A stretch of 64,000 nucleotides of DNA from an uncultured Alistipes sp. (GTDB taxonomy: Bacteria > Bacteroidota > Bacteroidia > Bacteroidales > Rikenellaceae). Positions 44,981 through 52,633 of this stretch are shown piece by piece. Position 1 is the stretch's first letter, and every line of letters begins with the position of its first letter. The stretch is taken from assembly GCA_944326035.1 (NCBI GenBank), contig CALVCS010000011.1:186001-250000 (forward strand), read 5' to 3'. Made by a program: the position numbers and the translations under genes. Below the pieces are notes generated by a model. It was not told the origin of the DNA. It saw only the letters and a list, made by a program, of their open reading frames with translations, and made no database searches.

Positions 44981-45162
44981 GGCGGGACGGAAGGTGCTTT
45001 GAACGATCGAGAAAAAAGCAAAAAAGAGGGATGGCGGAGAGAGTCCTCAAGGAGTGTCGTAATAGGGAGAAAATTTGGGTGGAGCCAGAGGGGCTGATGT
45101 GGGAAAGAAAGAGAGGGGAGTCTACCGGACGGTGAGGCAAAAGGGCTGGTAAACGCCAAAAA

Positions 45163-45192
45163 AGAAGGCGTGGAAGAATTTCCACGCCTTCT
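45163..45192 (-). terminator. Terminator of the C69 peptidase gene
   Basis: A 13-bp perfect stem (45163-45175 with 45180-45192), 4-base loop; on the minus strand a T run follows. It lies 20 bases beyond the stop of the gene ending at 45212. Confidence 0.85.
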
Positions 45193-45211
45193 GGTAAAGG
45201 AAGACGGTGAC

Positions 45212-46900
45212 TTATTTGGGTAAATTTTTGGTTTTTACGACTTTCAGTCGGTCACCCGTGCTGCCGGCCACGGCTTTTTTCCACGCTTCGTTGTAGCCCG
45301 GATAGTTGGGCGAAGCCGGAATATTCTTGCCGTTGCCGTTGTCCAGGAACTGGCCGTCTTTTTCTTTCTTGACGTTGCCATCGACATATTTGACCAGCAG
45401 ATATTCATCCAGTTCTTTCCATCGATCGAACATGTTTTGAGCCGTGCTGACCGAGTAGTTGCTCAGAAAATCGACCGCCAGTTGCGGATTCTGTTGATAA
45501 AGCAGCTGAGCTGCAGCATCAACCGCCGGAATTTCGGCGAAATTGCGATCTTCGGTTTCGTTGATCACTTTGATAATATCCTGGCTGATCAGGTCATAGC
45601 GCATGTAGGCAAAGTTGGTGACCCGGTTGAACAACCAGAAGGCCGAGGTGGGCGAATATTCGGTCATGTGGCCGTTCCCTTCGCGGAAACATTCCGGAAT
45701 GCGGTTGGTGCAGCTGTAAATGGGGGTCAGGCAAGAGGTTCCCGAATCGTCCACGCCGAACCAGAGAATGCCCCCGATCACGTCGGGCAGCCAGCTGCGG
45801 CCCTGAGCCAGGAACCAGAAACCGGTCTGTTGCGTGGCGACAGCCCGTTCGTTGAGGTACTCTACCCCATCCACCGTATAGGTCATCGGACGCCAACGGT
45901 ACGGCAGGTTATGCCCACCGGCCCCGATATCTTTACGCATATCCATCGGAGTATCTTCGTAATGGTCGCGCATGAGCCACATCACTTCTTTGGGGCTCAG
46001 TTTTTTAGATGGTTTGATGAACAGCGGCAGACGGTTCGAGGCGTCGATCCCCATGGCATAGTCGAGGTATTGGGGTAGCCCTCCGTCCACCACCCGGTTG
46101 AAGGCGCTCCATACGCGTGCTTCGCAGTAACGCAGCCCGCCGAAATCCAGCGGAGCATAGGCATCGGCGAAGCTGAAGTCTTTGTCTTCGCCTTTGAAGT
46201 AACCGGATTCCCGGGCGAACGAGATCACATCGGGAGCGTACAGGCAGTTTTCCGGGTCGTCCAGCGGGAAGGTGGTGATACGAGCCTGATTGGCATGCAT
46301 GCCGATATAACCGTCGGGCACCCGCATGGCAACCCATACCGCCCCTTTGTTGACATTCTTACCGTTGACGATCTTGCACCCTTTGCCGATCATCTCCATG
46401 TGCCACACTTCGTTCGGGTCGGCGATCGAGAACGATTCCCCGCTGGAGTAATAGCCGTATTCGTTGACCAGATCGGTCATGATCTGGATCGCTTCCCGAG
46501 CGGTTTTGGCGCGTTGCAGCGTGATATAGATCAGCGAGCCGTAGTCCATGATACCGGTGGAGTCGCCCAGGCCGCGTCCGCCGAAAGTACTTTCGGCAAT
46601 GATTAGCTGGTGTTCGTTCATATTGCCGACGGTCGAATAGGTTTTTTCGACCTGCGGGATCTCTCCCAGGTATTTGCCCGTATCCCATTCGTAGATTTTC
46701 AACAGACTGCCGGCCGGATAGGTAGCGGCCGGATGGTAGTACAGACAGCCGTAGAGTTGATGACTGTCGGCCGTGTAGGTTATCATGGTCGATCCGTCGG
46801 TCGAAGCCCCCTTGGAAATGAGCATGTTGGTGCATGCATCCGTTTGGATCGTCGGCCACAGAGCGGTCGCCAGAAATAATGCGATCAATTTTCTTTTCAT
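45212..46900 (-). CDS. Secreted C69 family dipeptidase (PepD-like)
   Basis: A 562-residue Ntn-hydrolase of the C69 family. A signal peptide (MKRKLIALFLATALW, cut around residues 17-22) is followed directly by DACTNMLISKGAS, in which Cys23 becomes the N-terminal nucleophile after processing. The domain fills the protein. Peptidases of this kind cleave dipeptides with broad specificity; periplasmic location fits a scavenging role together with the C1 peptidase at 8267. Divergent from yggS. Confidence 0.93.
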   Translation of the reverse strand: MKRKLIALFLATALWPTIQTDACTNMLISKGASTDGSTMITYTADSHQLYGCLYYHPAATYPAGSLLKIYEWDTGKYLGEIPQVEKTYSTVGNMNEHQLIIAESTFGGRGLGDSTGIMDYGSLIYITLQRAKTAREAIQIMTDLVNEYGYYSSGESFSIADPNEVWHMEMIGKGCKIVNGKNVNKGAVWVAMRVPDGYIGMHANQARITTFPLDDPENCLYAPDVISFARESGYFKGEDKDFSFADAYAPLDFGGLRYCEARVWSAFNRVVDGGLPQYLDYAMGIDASNRLPLFIKPSKKLSPKEVMWLMRDHYEDTPMDMRKDIGAGGHNLPYRWRPMTYTVDGVEYLNERAVATQQTGFWFLAQGRSWLPDVIGGILWFGVDDSGTSCLTPIYSCTNRIPECFREGNGHMTEYSPTSAFWLFNRVTNFAYMRYDLISQDIIKVINETEDRNFAEIPAVDAAAQLLYQQNPQLAVDFLSNYSVSTAQNMFDRWKELDEYLLVKYVDGNVKKEKDGQFLDNGNGKNIPASPNYPGYNEAWKKAVAGSTGDRLKVVKTKNLPK

Positions 46901-46983
46901 ATTGCGTCTTTTTAGCTAATTTTGATGGTTCAAAAGTCAAAGGTCAACAAAAATAGAAAATTCCGGTCAAACGACCGCACGTT

Positions 46984-47664
46984 ATGTCCATAAAAGAACA
47001 GATTCAGTCGCTGAAGGCGACCTTGCCCGAAGGGGTGACGCTGGTGGCGGTGTCCAAGACCTACCCGCCCGAGATCATTCGGGAGGCTTACGAGGCCGGT
47101 CAACGGATCTTCGGGGAGAACCGGGTGCAGGAATTGGTGGCGAAGTATGAGGCCCTGCCGAAAGATATTCAGTGGCATTTGATCGGCCATTTGCAGACCA
47201 ATAAGGTGAAATACATCGCTCCGTTCGTGACGTTGATTCATTCGGTGGATTCGGCCCATCTGTTGGAGACAATTCATGAACAGGCCCTGAAACACGGTCG
47301 GGTGATCGATGTGCTGATGGAAGTGCATATTGCTTGTGAAGCCAGCAAGCATGGTTGGGCCGAGAGCGAACTGTGGGAGTACATGGCCTCGGGTGCCTGG
47401 AAACAGCTGACCGGGATACGCCTGCGGGGCGTGATGGGCGTGGCGACCTTCACGGACGACCAGCAGGAGGTGCGGGCCGAATTCGAACGGTTGCATGCGA
47501 TTTTCCTTCGTTTGAAGCAGGAGCATCAGTTTGGCCCGGAATTCGATACGCTCTCCATGGGGATGAGCGGAGATTATCCGTTGGCCATCGAGTGTGGCAG
47601 CACGATGGTACGCATCGGGACGTTGATCTTTGGAGCTAGACAATACAATAAACCCATATTATAA
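46984..47664 (+). CDS. yggS: YggS family pyridoxal phosphate homeostasis protein
   Basis: A 226-residue single-domain PLP-binding protein of the alanine-racemase N-terminal fold, without racemase activity in known members; it balances cellular PLP. The PLP lysine is in LVAVSKTYPPE (about residue 23), with FGENRVQE, HLIGHLQTNK and LSMGMSGDY family motifs. Separated from the next gene by seven bases. Confidence 0.94.
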   Translation: MSIKEQIQSLKATLPEGVTLVAVSKTYPPEIIREAYEAGQRIFGENRVQELVAKYEALPKDIQWHLIGHLQTNKVKYIAPFVTLIHSVDSAHLLETIHEQALKHGRVIDVLMEVHIACEASKHGWAESELWEYMASGAWKQLTGIRLRGVMGVATFTDDQQEVRAEFERLHAIFLRLKQEHQFGPEFDTLSMGMSGDYPLAIECGSTMVRIGTLIFGARQYNKPIL

Positions 47665-47671
47665 TAAGATT

Positions 47672-48649
47672 ATGAGTATTTTACAGACCAATTACCTGGG
47701 GCTTTCCCTGCGCAATCCGTTGATCGTGAGCAGTAGCGGTCTGACCTCGACGCGGGAAAAAATCACTCGGCTGGAAGCATCGGGCGCCGGCGCCGTGGTG
47801 TTGAAATCGGTGTTCGAAGAACAGATTCTCAACGAAACCACCCATTTGGAAAACTATACAGCCTATACCGAAGCGGCCGATTACTTGCAGTACTATCTCA
47901 AGGAAGACTATCTGGGACAGTACCTGAATATGATCCGCGATCTGAAGAGTACGTTGTCGATTCCGGTGATTGCCAGTATCTGCTGTGTGGCGACCGGCGG
48001 ATGGGTCGATTTTGCCCGCCGTATCGAAGAAGCCGGGGCGGATGCCTTGGAACTCAATGTGTTCTTGTTGCCGACGCGTCGGGATGAAACGGCTGCGGCG
48101 ATCGAACAGCGCTATCTGTCGATCGTGGAATCGGTGACTTCGGCCGTGAAGTTGCCCGTAGCGGTAAAGGTTACCTCCCGCTTTACCAATCTGTTGAACG
48201 TGGTGGAAGGCATCGCTCACCGTAACGCTCGGGGCGTGGTGATGTTCAATCGTTTCCATGAACCCGATATCAATATTCGGACGTTGGAGGTGACGGAAGC
48301 TGATATCTTCAGCACATCGGCCGAATTGCGCAACAGCCTTCGGTGGATCGCGATGACGTCAGCCGCCTTCCCTCAGTTGGATATCGCCGCTTCGACCGGG
48401 GTACACACCGGAGAAGATGCCGCCAAGGTGTTGCTGGCCGGGGCACGAGCCTTTGAAGTCTGCTCGACGATCTATCGGGGCGGGTTGGAAATGATCGGGA
48501 AGATCACCTCGTTCTTGGAAACCTGGATGCACGAACAGGGCTTCGAATCGATGAAAGAAGTGGTCGGTAAATTGAACTACAGCCGCGTGAACCATCCGAT
48601 CGCGTATGAACGGGCTCAGTTTATGAAATATTTCGCTTCGCACGAATAG
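47672..48649 (+). CDS. Dihydroorotate-dehydrogenase-like flavoprotein, probably not a true PyrD
   Basis: A 325-residue FMN TIM-barrel protein similar to class 1 dihydroorotate dehydrogenases. The start at 47672 (MSILQTNYLGLSLRNPLIVSSSGLT) fits the family. Where true class 1 enzymes have the catalytic cysteine in a LNxSCPN motif, this one reads LELNVFLLPTRRDE, so the base is absent. The pyrimidine genes pyrBI lie elsewhere in the window. It follows yggS by seven bases. Its substrate is unknown. Confidence 0.85.
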   Translation: MSILQTNYLGLSLRNPLIVSSSGLTSTREKITRLEASGAGAVVLKSVFEEQILNETTHLENYTAYTEAADYLQYYLKEDYLGQYLNMIRDLKSTLSIPVIASICCVATGGWVDFARRIEEAGADALELNVFLLPTRRDETAAAIEQRYLSIVESVTSAVKLPVAVKVTSRFTNLLNVVEGIAHRNARGVVMFNRFHEPDINIRTLEVTEADIFSTSAELRNSLRWIAMTSAAFPQLDIAASTGVHTGEDAAKVLLAGARAFEVCSTIYRGGLEMIGKITSFLETWMHEQGFESMKEVVGKLNYSRVNHPIAYERAQFMKYFASHE

Positions 48650-48668
48650 GTCCCGTATAAAAACACTG

Positions 48669-48702
48669 AACGCCTTGTCCCATTCGGACGAGGCGTTTTT
48701 TT
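48669..48702 (+). terminator. Rho-independent terminator after the flavoprotein gene
   Basis: A 12-bp stem with one G-T pair (48669-48680 with 48686-48697) and a T run; 19 bases after the stop at 48649. It may also serve the convergent gene. Confidence 0.82.
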
Positions 48703-48782
48703 GTTGGAAAATTTTCCCTCTTTTTTGTGCAATTAGCAAAGAGAGATGTTGGTTTCAGGACAGCGGGGTTCGCCCGATTGTT

Positions 48783-49442
48783 TTAGTGGACGAAGAGCCA
48801 TTTGTCCATGAAACGCCAATACGGAGTGGTGAATCGTACGATCGGTCCGACCAACAAAGCGGAGATGAGCGTACCTTCCCGTACCCCGCTGAAGTTGTGC
48901 ATAAAGAGCAACGACACCAGACAGGCCAGCGATACCAGCGTAATATCGAACCACATTTTTACCACGCCGAATTCGCGTTGCAGGCGATTGGCGATGACCC
49001 GAACCACGTATTCCCCGGGATTCATGGCAACGTTGGCTTTGACAGCCCAGCCGATCCCGGTACCCAGCAGGATACATCCGATCAATAAGCAAGCAAATTG
49101 ATGGGTGTAGTGCACGAGGTTGAGTCCGGCAAACATGTGCATACACAGGTCGATGGAAAAACTGAAAAAGAGCACGAGGGGAATCTGTGTCAAGATTTCG
49201 CCCCGTTTCAGGTTAAAGTTTTGCCACCCCATCACCGCAACTTCGATGAGGATAAAGACCATGTTTTGGATAAAGGTAAATTCACCCAGTGTAAAAGGGG
49301 TGAAGATGCTGATAACGTAAGGCAGGCTGGAAATCGGAGAGGTTCCCAACAGGGCTTTTGTAATCAGAACCACGCCCAATGCGTTGACAAACTGGGAAAT
49401 CACCAATAATGAATAACGTTTCATGTACTCCTCTTTAGCCAT
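48783..49442 (-). CDS. YczE/YitT-type integral membrane protein
   Basis: A 219-residue membrane protein with about five hydrophobic segments. It resembles the YczE/YyaS/YitT group (family members start like MKRYSLLVISQFVNALGV and have a GTSPISSLPYV segment), for which no transport substrate is firmly known. The first ATG is supported by a strong GGAGG six bases upstream (minus strand, plus coordinates 49448-49452), rare in this window. Divergent from an AraC regulator, suggesting regulation. Confidence 0.8.
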   Translation of the reverse strand: MAKEEYMKRYSLLVISQFVNALGVVLITKALLGTSPISSLPYVISIFTPFTLGEFTFIQNMVFILIEVAVMGWQNFNLKRGEILTQIPLVLFFSFSIDLCMHMFAGLNLVHYTHQFACLLIGCILLGTGIGWAVKANVAMNPGEYVVRVIANRLQREFGVVKMWFDITLVSLACLVSLLFMHNFSGVREGTLISALLVGPIVRFTTPYWRFMDKWLFVH

Positions 49443-49561
49443 TGTACCTCCTTTTTTTTAATCGGGGGCAAAGTTCGGTTTTTTTACGGAAAGGTGTTTA
49501 TATAGATCCGACCGAAGTTCGTCAAATCCGAAACTTATGTATCTTTACGGGGAGAAAATCG

Positions 49562-50461
49562 ATGGAGAATATGGCTACCAAACAGGAAACGTTGTTTCGA
49601 CAACTGATGCAGAAAGTGGATGGACCAGAGGGGATTCATAGCGATGTATGCTATTTTTCGTTTCCCCGGGAGCGTTTTTCGTATCGGCTGTCGCGACCGA
49701 TGTTGTCGGGGGGCTTTTTTATTGTTTTGGTCGTAAACGGAACGGTTTCGGTGTCCGTGAACTATCAAACCCAAACAGTGGGACGGGGTACGCTGCTCTT
49801 TTTTACTCCCCGGACGGTGGTCGCTTGGGAACCGATGAGTGCGGACGGATGTTGTGAGGGGGTTGCGCTGATGCCGGCGTTTTTCGATAGTTTACCGACC
49901 AATGCCCATGTGTATAACCAGTGGGCGGCCTATTTGAGTGAGTATGCGTTTCCGGCTTTGCCGCTGGAAGAGCCGGTATGGGGGACGATTTTGCAGACGG
50001 TGCAATTGTTTCCTCGTATCGAGATCGCCCGTCTGCATCGCAACGGGATGTATCGCTATTTAACCAATTTTCTGTTGTTGCAAATCGCCGAGGCGTTGCA
50101 CGCAAAGTGTAACGTGAAGAGTGGGAAAATCGCCCATACGGTAGAGCTGTATCAGAAATTTCGTCAATTGCTGGCGGTACACTACAAACAGGAGCACAAC
50201 ATCGCATTTTATGCCGACAAACTCTGTATCTCGCCGACCTATCTCTCCCGGGTTGTGCGGCGGGTTTCCCATAATACGGTCAATGAGCATGTGGCCCGTA
50301 TGTTGTTGATCGAGGCCCGGTACCGGTTGGATTGCACGGACTGGACCATCAAACAGATTGCCGAAGAGTTGCATTTTGCCGATCAGGCTTCGTTCGGCAA
50401 ATTTTTTAAAGAGCAGATGCACCTCTCACCTACTGCGTATCGTCAGAAGATCGGATGTTAG
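49562..50461 (+). CDS. AraC family transcriptional regulator
   Basis: A 299-residue regulator. The N-terminal half is a cupin-like sensing domain with no obvious ligand motif; the C-terminal 100 residues are the AraC DNA-binding domain (ADKLCISPTYLSRVVRRVS and IKQIAEELHFADQASFGKFF, with the terminal motif HLSPTAYR). The ATG at 49562 is preceded by a near-consensus TATCTTTA; the frame is open to 49442 but the extension crosses the promoter. Probable control of the divergent membrane protein gene. Confidence 0.92.
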   Translation: MENMATKQETLFRQLMQKVDGPEGIHSDVCYFSFPRERFSYRLSRPMLSGGFFIVLVVNGTVSVSVNYQTQTVGRGTLLFFTPRTVVAWEPMSADGCCEGVALMPAFFDSLPTNAHVYNQWAAYLSEYAFPALPLEEPVWGTILQTVQLFPRIEIARLHRNGMYRYLTNFLLLQIAEALHAKCNVKSGKIAHTVELYQKFRQLLAVHYKQEHNIAFYADKLCISPTYLSRVVRRVSHNTVNEHVARMLLIEARYRLDCTDWTIKQIAEELHFADQASFGKFFKEQMHLSPTAYRQKIGC

Positions 50462-50800
50462 CGGAACTCGATGAGAGCGAACCGCCGATGTCGGTTTTGC
50501 TGGACATGATTCGCTGGGAATGGAACACGGTGTGGGCCGGTTGGTTTAGACGGCATGCCATCTTTCTGAGGGCGTCGTTGACTCAAATTGCTTTTAAAAT
50601 GTGTCGCTCGCCAGACATCTATCCATTTTCGGGATCTTCGTTGGGTCCAATACCACGTTGCCCTCTCTTGGCCCTTCGTTGGGTCCAAATATGACAGGGC
50701 TGCTTCTGGACCCTTGTTCTTGGTCCCGACGCTTCGATCACTTCTGAGTTCTTGTCGGCGTAGAGGCTCCACGTGCCGTCTCCCGAAGGGTTCCAAGGGT
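50462..50800. other. Intergenic region with a short direct repeat
   Basis: 339 bases between AraC and a minus-strand peptidase gene. It contains two exact copies of CTTCGTTGGGTCCAA (50636-50650 and 50674-50688), 38 bases apart. Minus-strand frames exist but lack family features. No terminator for either neighbour is evident. Confidence 0.5.
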
Positions 50801-51880
50801 TTATTTAATACGGAGTCGGCGACCGATTCGCAGGATCGTATTGCGATTGATGCCGTTGAGACGACAGATCTGATCAACGGTCACTCCGTAACGAATGGCC
50901 AGTTTCCCCAACATATCGCCCGATCGGATGGTGTGATAGACCGCATTGCTGGAGTTGATGCCGGCCGGTTTATTCTGTTGCTGACGGTCTTTTTGCTGGG
51001 CCTCGGCGATGCGTTCCAGAATATCCTGGGAGGAGGCCAGTGTGTCGCCCTCTTCCGTGTCGGTTAACAGCGGGATGTCGTATTCGTCGTCTTCTTCCAG
51101 GATTTCCGAAGCCCGGGAGTGAATGTTGAAAAACGATTTTTCAAGGGCAAAGGTTTGGTATTTGAGCTGACCGGTTTCAAAGTCGATGATAAATTCCGGG
51201 TCGAAGGTCTGATCCTGATAGCGCATTTCGTAATGCAAGTGGGGCCCTCGGCTGCGGCCGGTGCTACCTCCGAACCCGATGACCTGGCCCGCCTTGACGT
51301 AGTCGTTGACCTGGACATTCAGTTTGGAGAGGTGGGCATTCCAGGTTTCCAGTCCGTTGAGATGTCGGATGATGACCAGGTTGCCGAATCCTCCCGTATT
51401 ATATTTGGCATAGCGCACTTTCCCGTCGAAAGTGGCGTAAATCGGTTCGCCGAGTTTCAACGGAATATCGACCCCGTTGTGTCGGCGGCGCCGTCTTGGT
51501 CCATATTTGGAGAAGACTTGGCCGGTGATGGGGGCTTTGAATCCCGAGAGATCCTGGACCAGGTTCAGTTCGACAATCGGAGGCAGATTTTCGTAGGGAA
51601 TATCTTTATAGGCGAATACGCTGGTGGTGTCCCAATGGTCGGTATAGACCGGCAGCGAATCCATTTTCTGCAGCGAGGGGCGGAAGTAGCTCCACGTATT
51701 GTTGCTGTAGAGAATGATGCGGGTGTCGGGGTCGCTGGTGGGGATGGTATCCAGCGGTCGTTTGGGCAGGTCTTCCAGTTTGGGCGAGACGGGACGACTG
51801 TAGGAGCGGCGGCGTTGAGCCGATAAGGAAAGGGTGGTCAGTATCAGGAGCACCACGAGGGTCAAGGTTCTGGTATTCAT
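50801..51880 (-). CDS. Secreted M23 peptidase with C-terminal LysM domain
   Basis: A 359-residue peptidoglycan peptidase. A signal peptide (about 1-21, ending LSLSAQ) is followed by a 90-residue spacer, the M23 domain (about 110-235) with zinc ligands H134, D138, H214 and H216 (RRHNGVDIP and GPHLHYE), and a single LysM domain at residues 314-359 for glycan binding. A TACCTTTG box lies 40 bases before the ATG. This is a third M23 copy in the window and the only LysM-bearing one. Monocistronic. Confidence 0.92.
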   Translation of the reverse strand: MNTRTLTLVVLLILTTLSLSAQRRRSYSRPVSPKLEDLPKRPLDTIPTSDPDTRIILYSNNTWSYFRPSLQKMDSLPVYTDHWDTTSVFAYKDIPYENLPPIVELNLVQDLSGFKAPITGQVFSKYGPRRRRRHNGVDIPLKLGEPIYATFDGKVRYAKYNTGGFGNLVIIRHLNGLETWNAHLSKLNVQVNDYVKAGQVIGFGGSTGRSRGPHLHYEMRYQDQTFDPEFIIDFETGQLKYQTFALEKSFFNIHSRASEILEEDDEYDIPLLTDTEEGDTLASSQDILERIAEAQQKDRQQQNKPAGINSSNAVYHTIRSGDMLGKLAIRYGVTVDQICRLNGINRNTILRIGRRLRIK

Positions 51881-51919
51881 ACGGAAGGGTTTTTCAGCCT
51901 CCAGAGAGGGAATATCAGA

Positions 51920-51927
51920 CAAAGGTA
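51920..51927 (-). promoter_or_regulatory. -7 promoter element TACCTTTG for the M23-LysM gene
   Basis: Exact TAnnTTTG on the minus strand, 40 bases before the ATG at 51880. Confidence 0.5.
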
Positions 51928-51969
51928 CAAAAAATAACCAGACTTTGGGTGCGAAGCGGCAGGTCTCGT

Positions 51970-52554
51970 CTATTTTTCAGCCTCTTGAGCTTGTAAGAAT
52001 CGGTCGGCCTCTTCGAGCTGCTGATAAAACTCCTCGCCGAAACGACGGATCAACGCTTCGCGAACGGCCTGATAAACGGGAATTCCTTTTTTGCGTCCGA
52101 GGCTTAGGGCGGCTGAGCATACCTCCCAGCGGTGGTAATTCAGCCCGATGGAGCCGTTGCTGAAGACTGAGAGCCGGACCGGATAGAGATGACAGGAGAT
52201 CGGCTTCAGAAAAGAGGTTTTGCCCGCTTTGCAGGCACGTTCGATGGCGCAGAACGTGATGCCGTTCTCCTGGAACGAATAGGCGCACTCCGCGTCGTTG
52301 ATTAGGGGGGTGGTATAATCACCGTCACGATCCACAACCATAAATCCCTGGCGTTCGATCGCTTCGATGCCTTCGGGTTTGAGATACGGTTTATAGGCTT
52401 CGTATTCTTGTTCGAGTAGGTCGACCTCTTCGGCTTCGAGCGGGGCTCCGGCATTGCCTTCCACGCAACAAATGCCCCGGCACTGGGCCAGATCGCAACA
52501 GAAATGGACGCGTAAGAGGTCGAGACTGACTATTTTATCGTCGATCAGTAACAT
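51970..52554 (-). CDS. DUF3109 family cysteine-rich protein
   Basis: A 194-residue cytoplasmic protein with a cysteine-rich N-terminus (HFCCDLAQCRGICCVEG, about residues 17-33) and further cysteines in NDAECAY, FCAIERACKAG and ISCHLYPV, a pattern suggesting a metal cluster (zinc or iron-sulfur). Matches the DUF3109 family, common in Bacteroidetes and of unknown function. Start at 52554 follows a TACTTTTG box by 28 bases; divergent from GH36. Confidence 0.88.
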   Translation of the reverse strand: MLLIDDKIVSLDLLRVHFCCDLAQCRGICCVEGNAGAPLEAEEVDLLEQEYEAYKPYLKPEGIEAIERQGFMVVDRDGDYTTPLINDAECAYSFQENGITFCAIERACKAGKTSFLKPISCHLYPVRLSVFSNGSIGLNYHRWEVCSAALSLGRKKGIPVYQAVREALIRRFGEEFYQQLEEADRFLQAQEAEK

Positions 52555-52581
52555 ATTCGCTTCGGATTTTGGATCAAGAGA

Positions 52582-52589
52582 CAAAAGTA
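52582..52589 (-). promoter_or_regulatory. -7 promoter element TACTTTTG for the DUF3109 gene
   Basis: Exact TAnnTTTG on the minus strand; a TTTG (52618-52615) lies 25 bases upstream. Confidence 0.5.
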
Positions 52590-52633
52590 TCACAAAATTT
52601 TGGCTATTTTTACACAAATTATTTTTTGAACCT

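Noticed and set aside
50458..50877. 139-codon minus-strand frame containing the 15-base repeats
   Set aside because: It overlaps the M23-LysM gene, the two repeats are not in the same reading frame, and the composition is unlike neighbouring genes.
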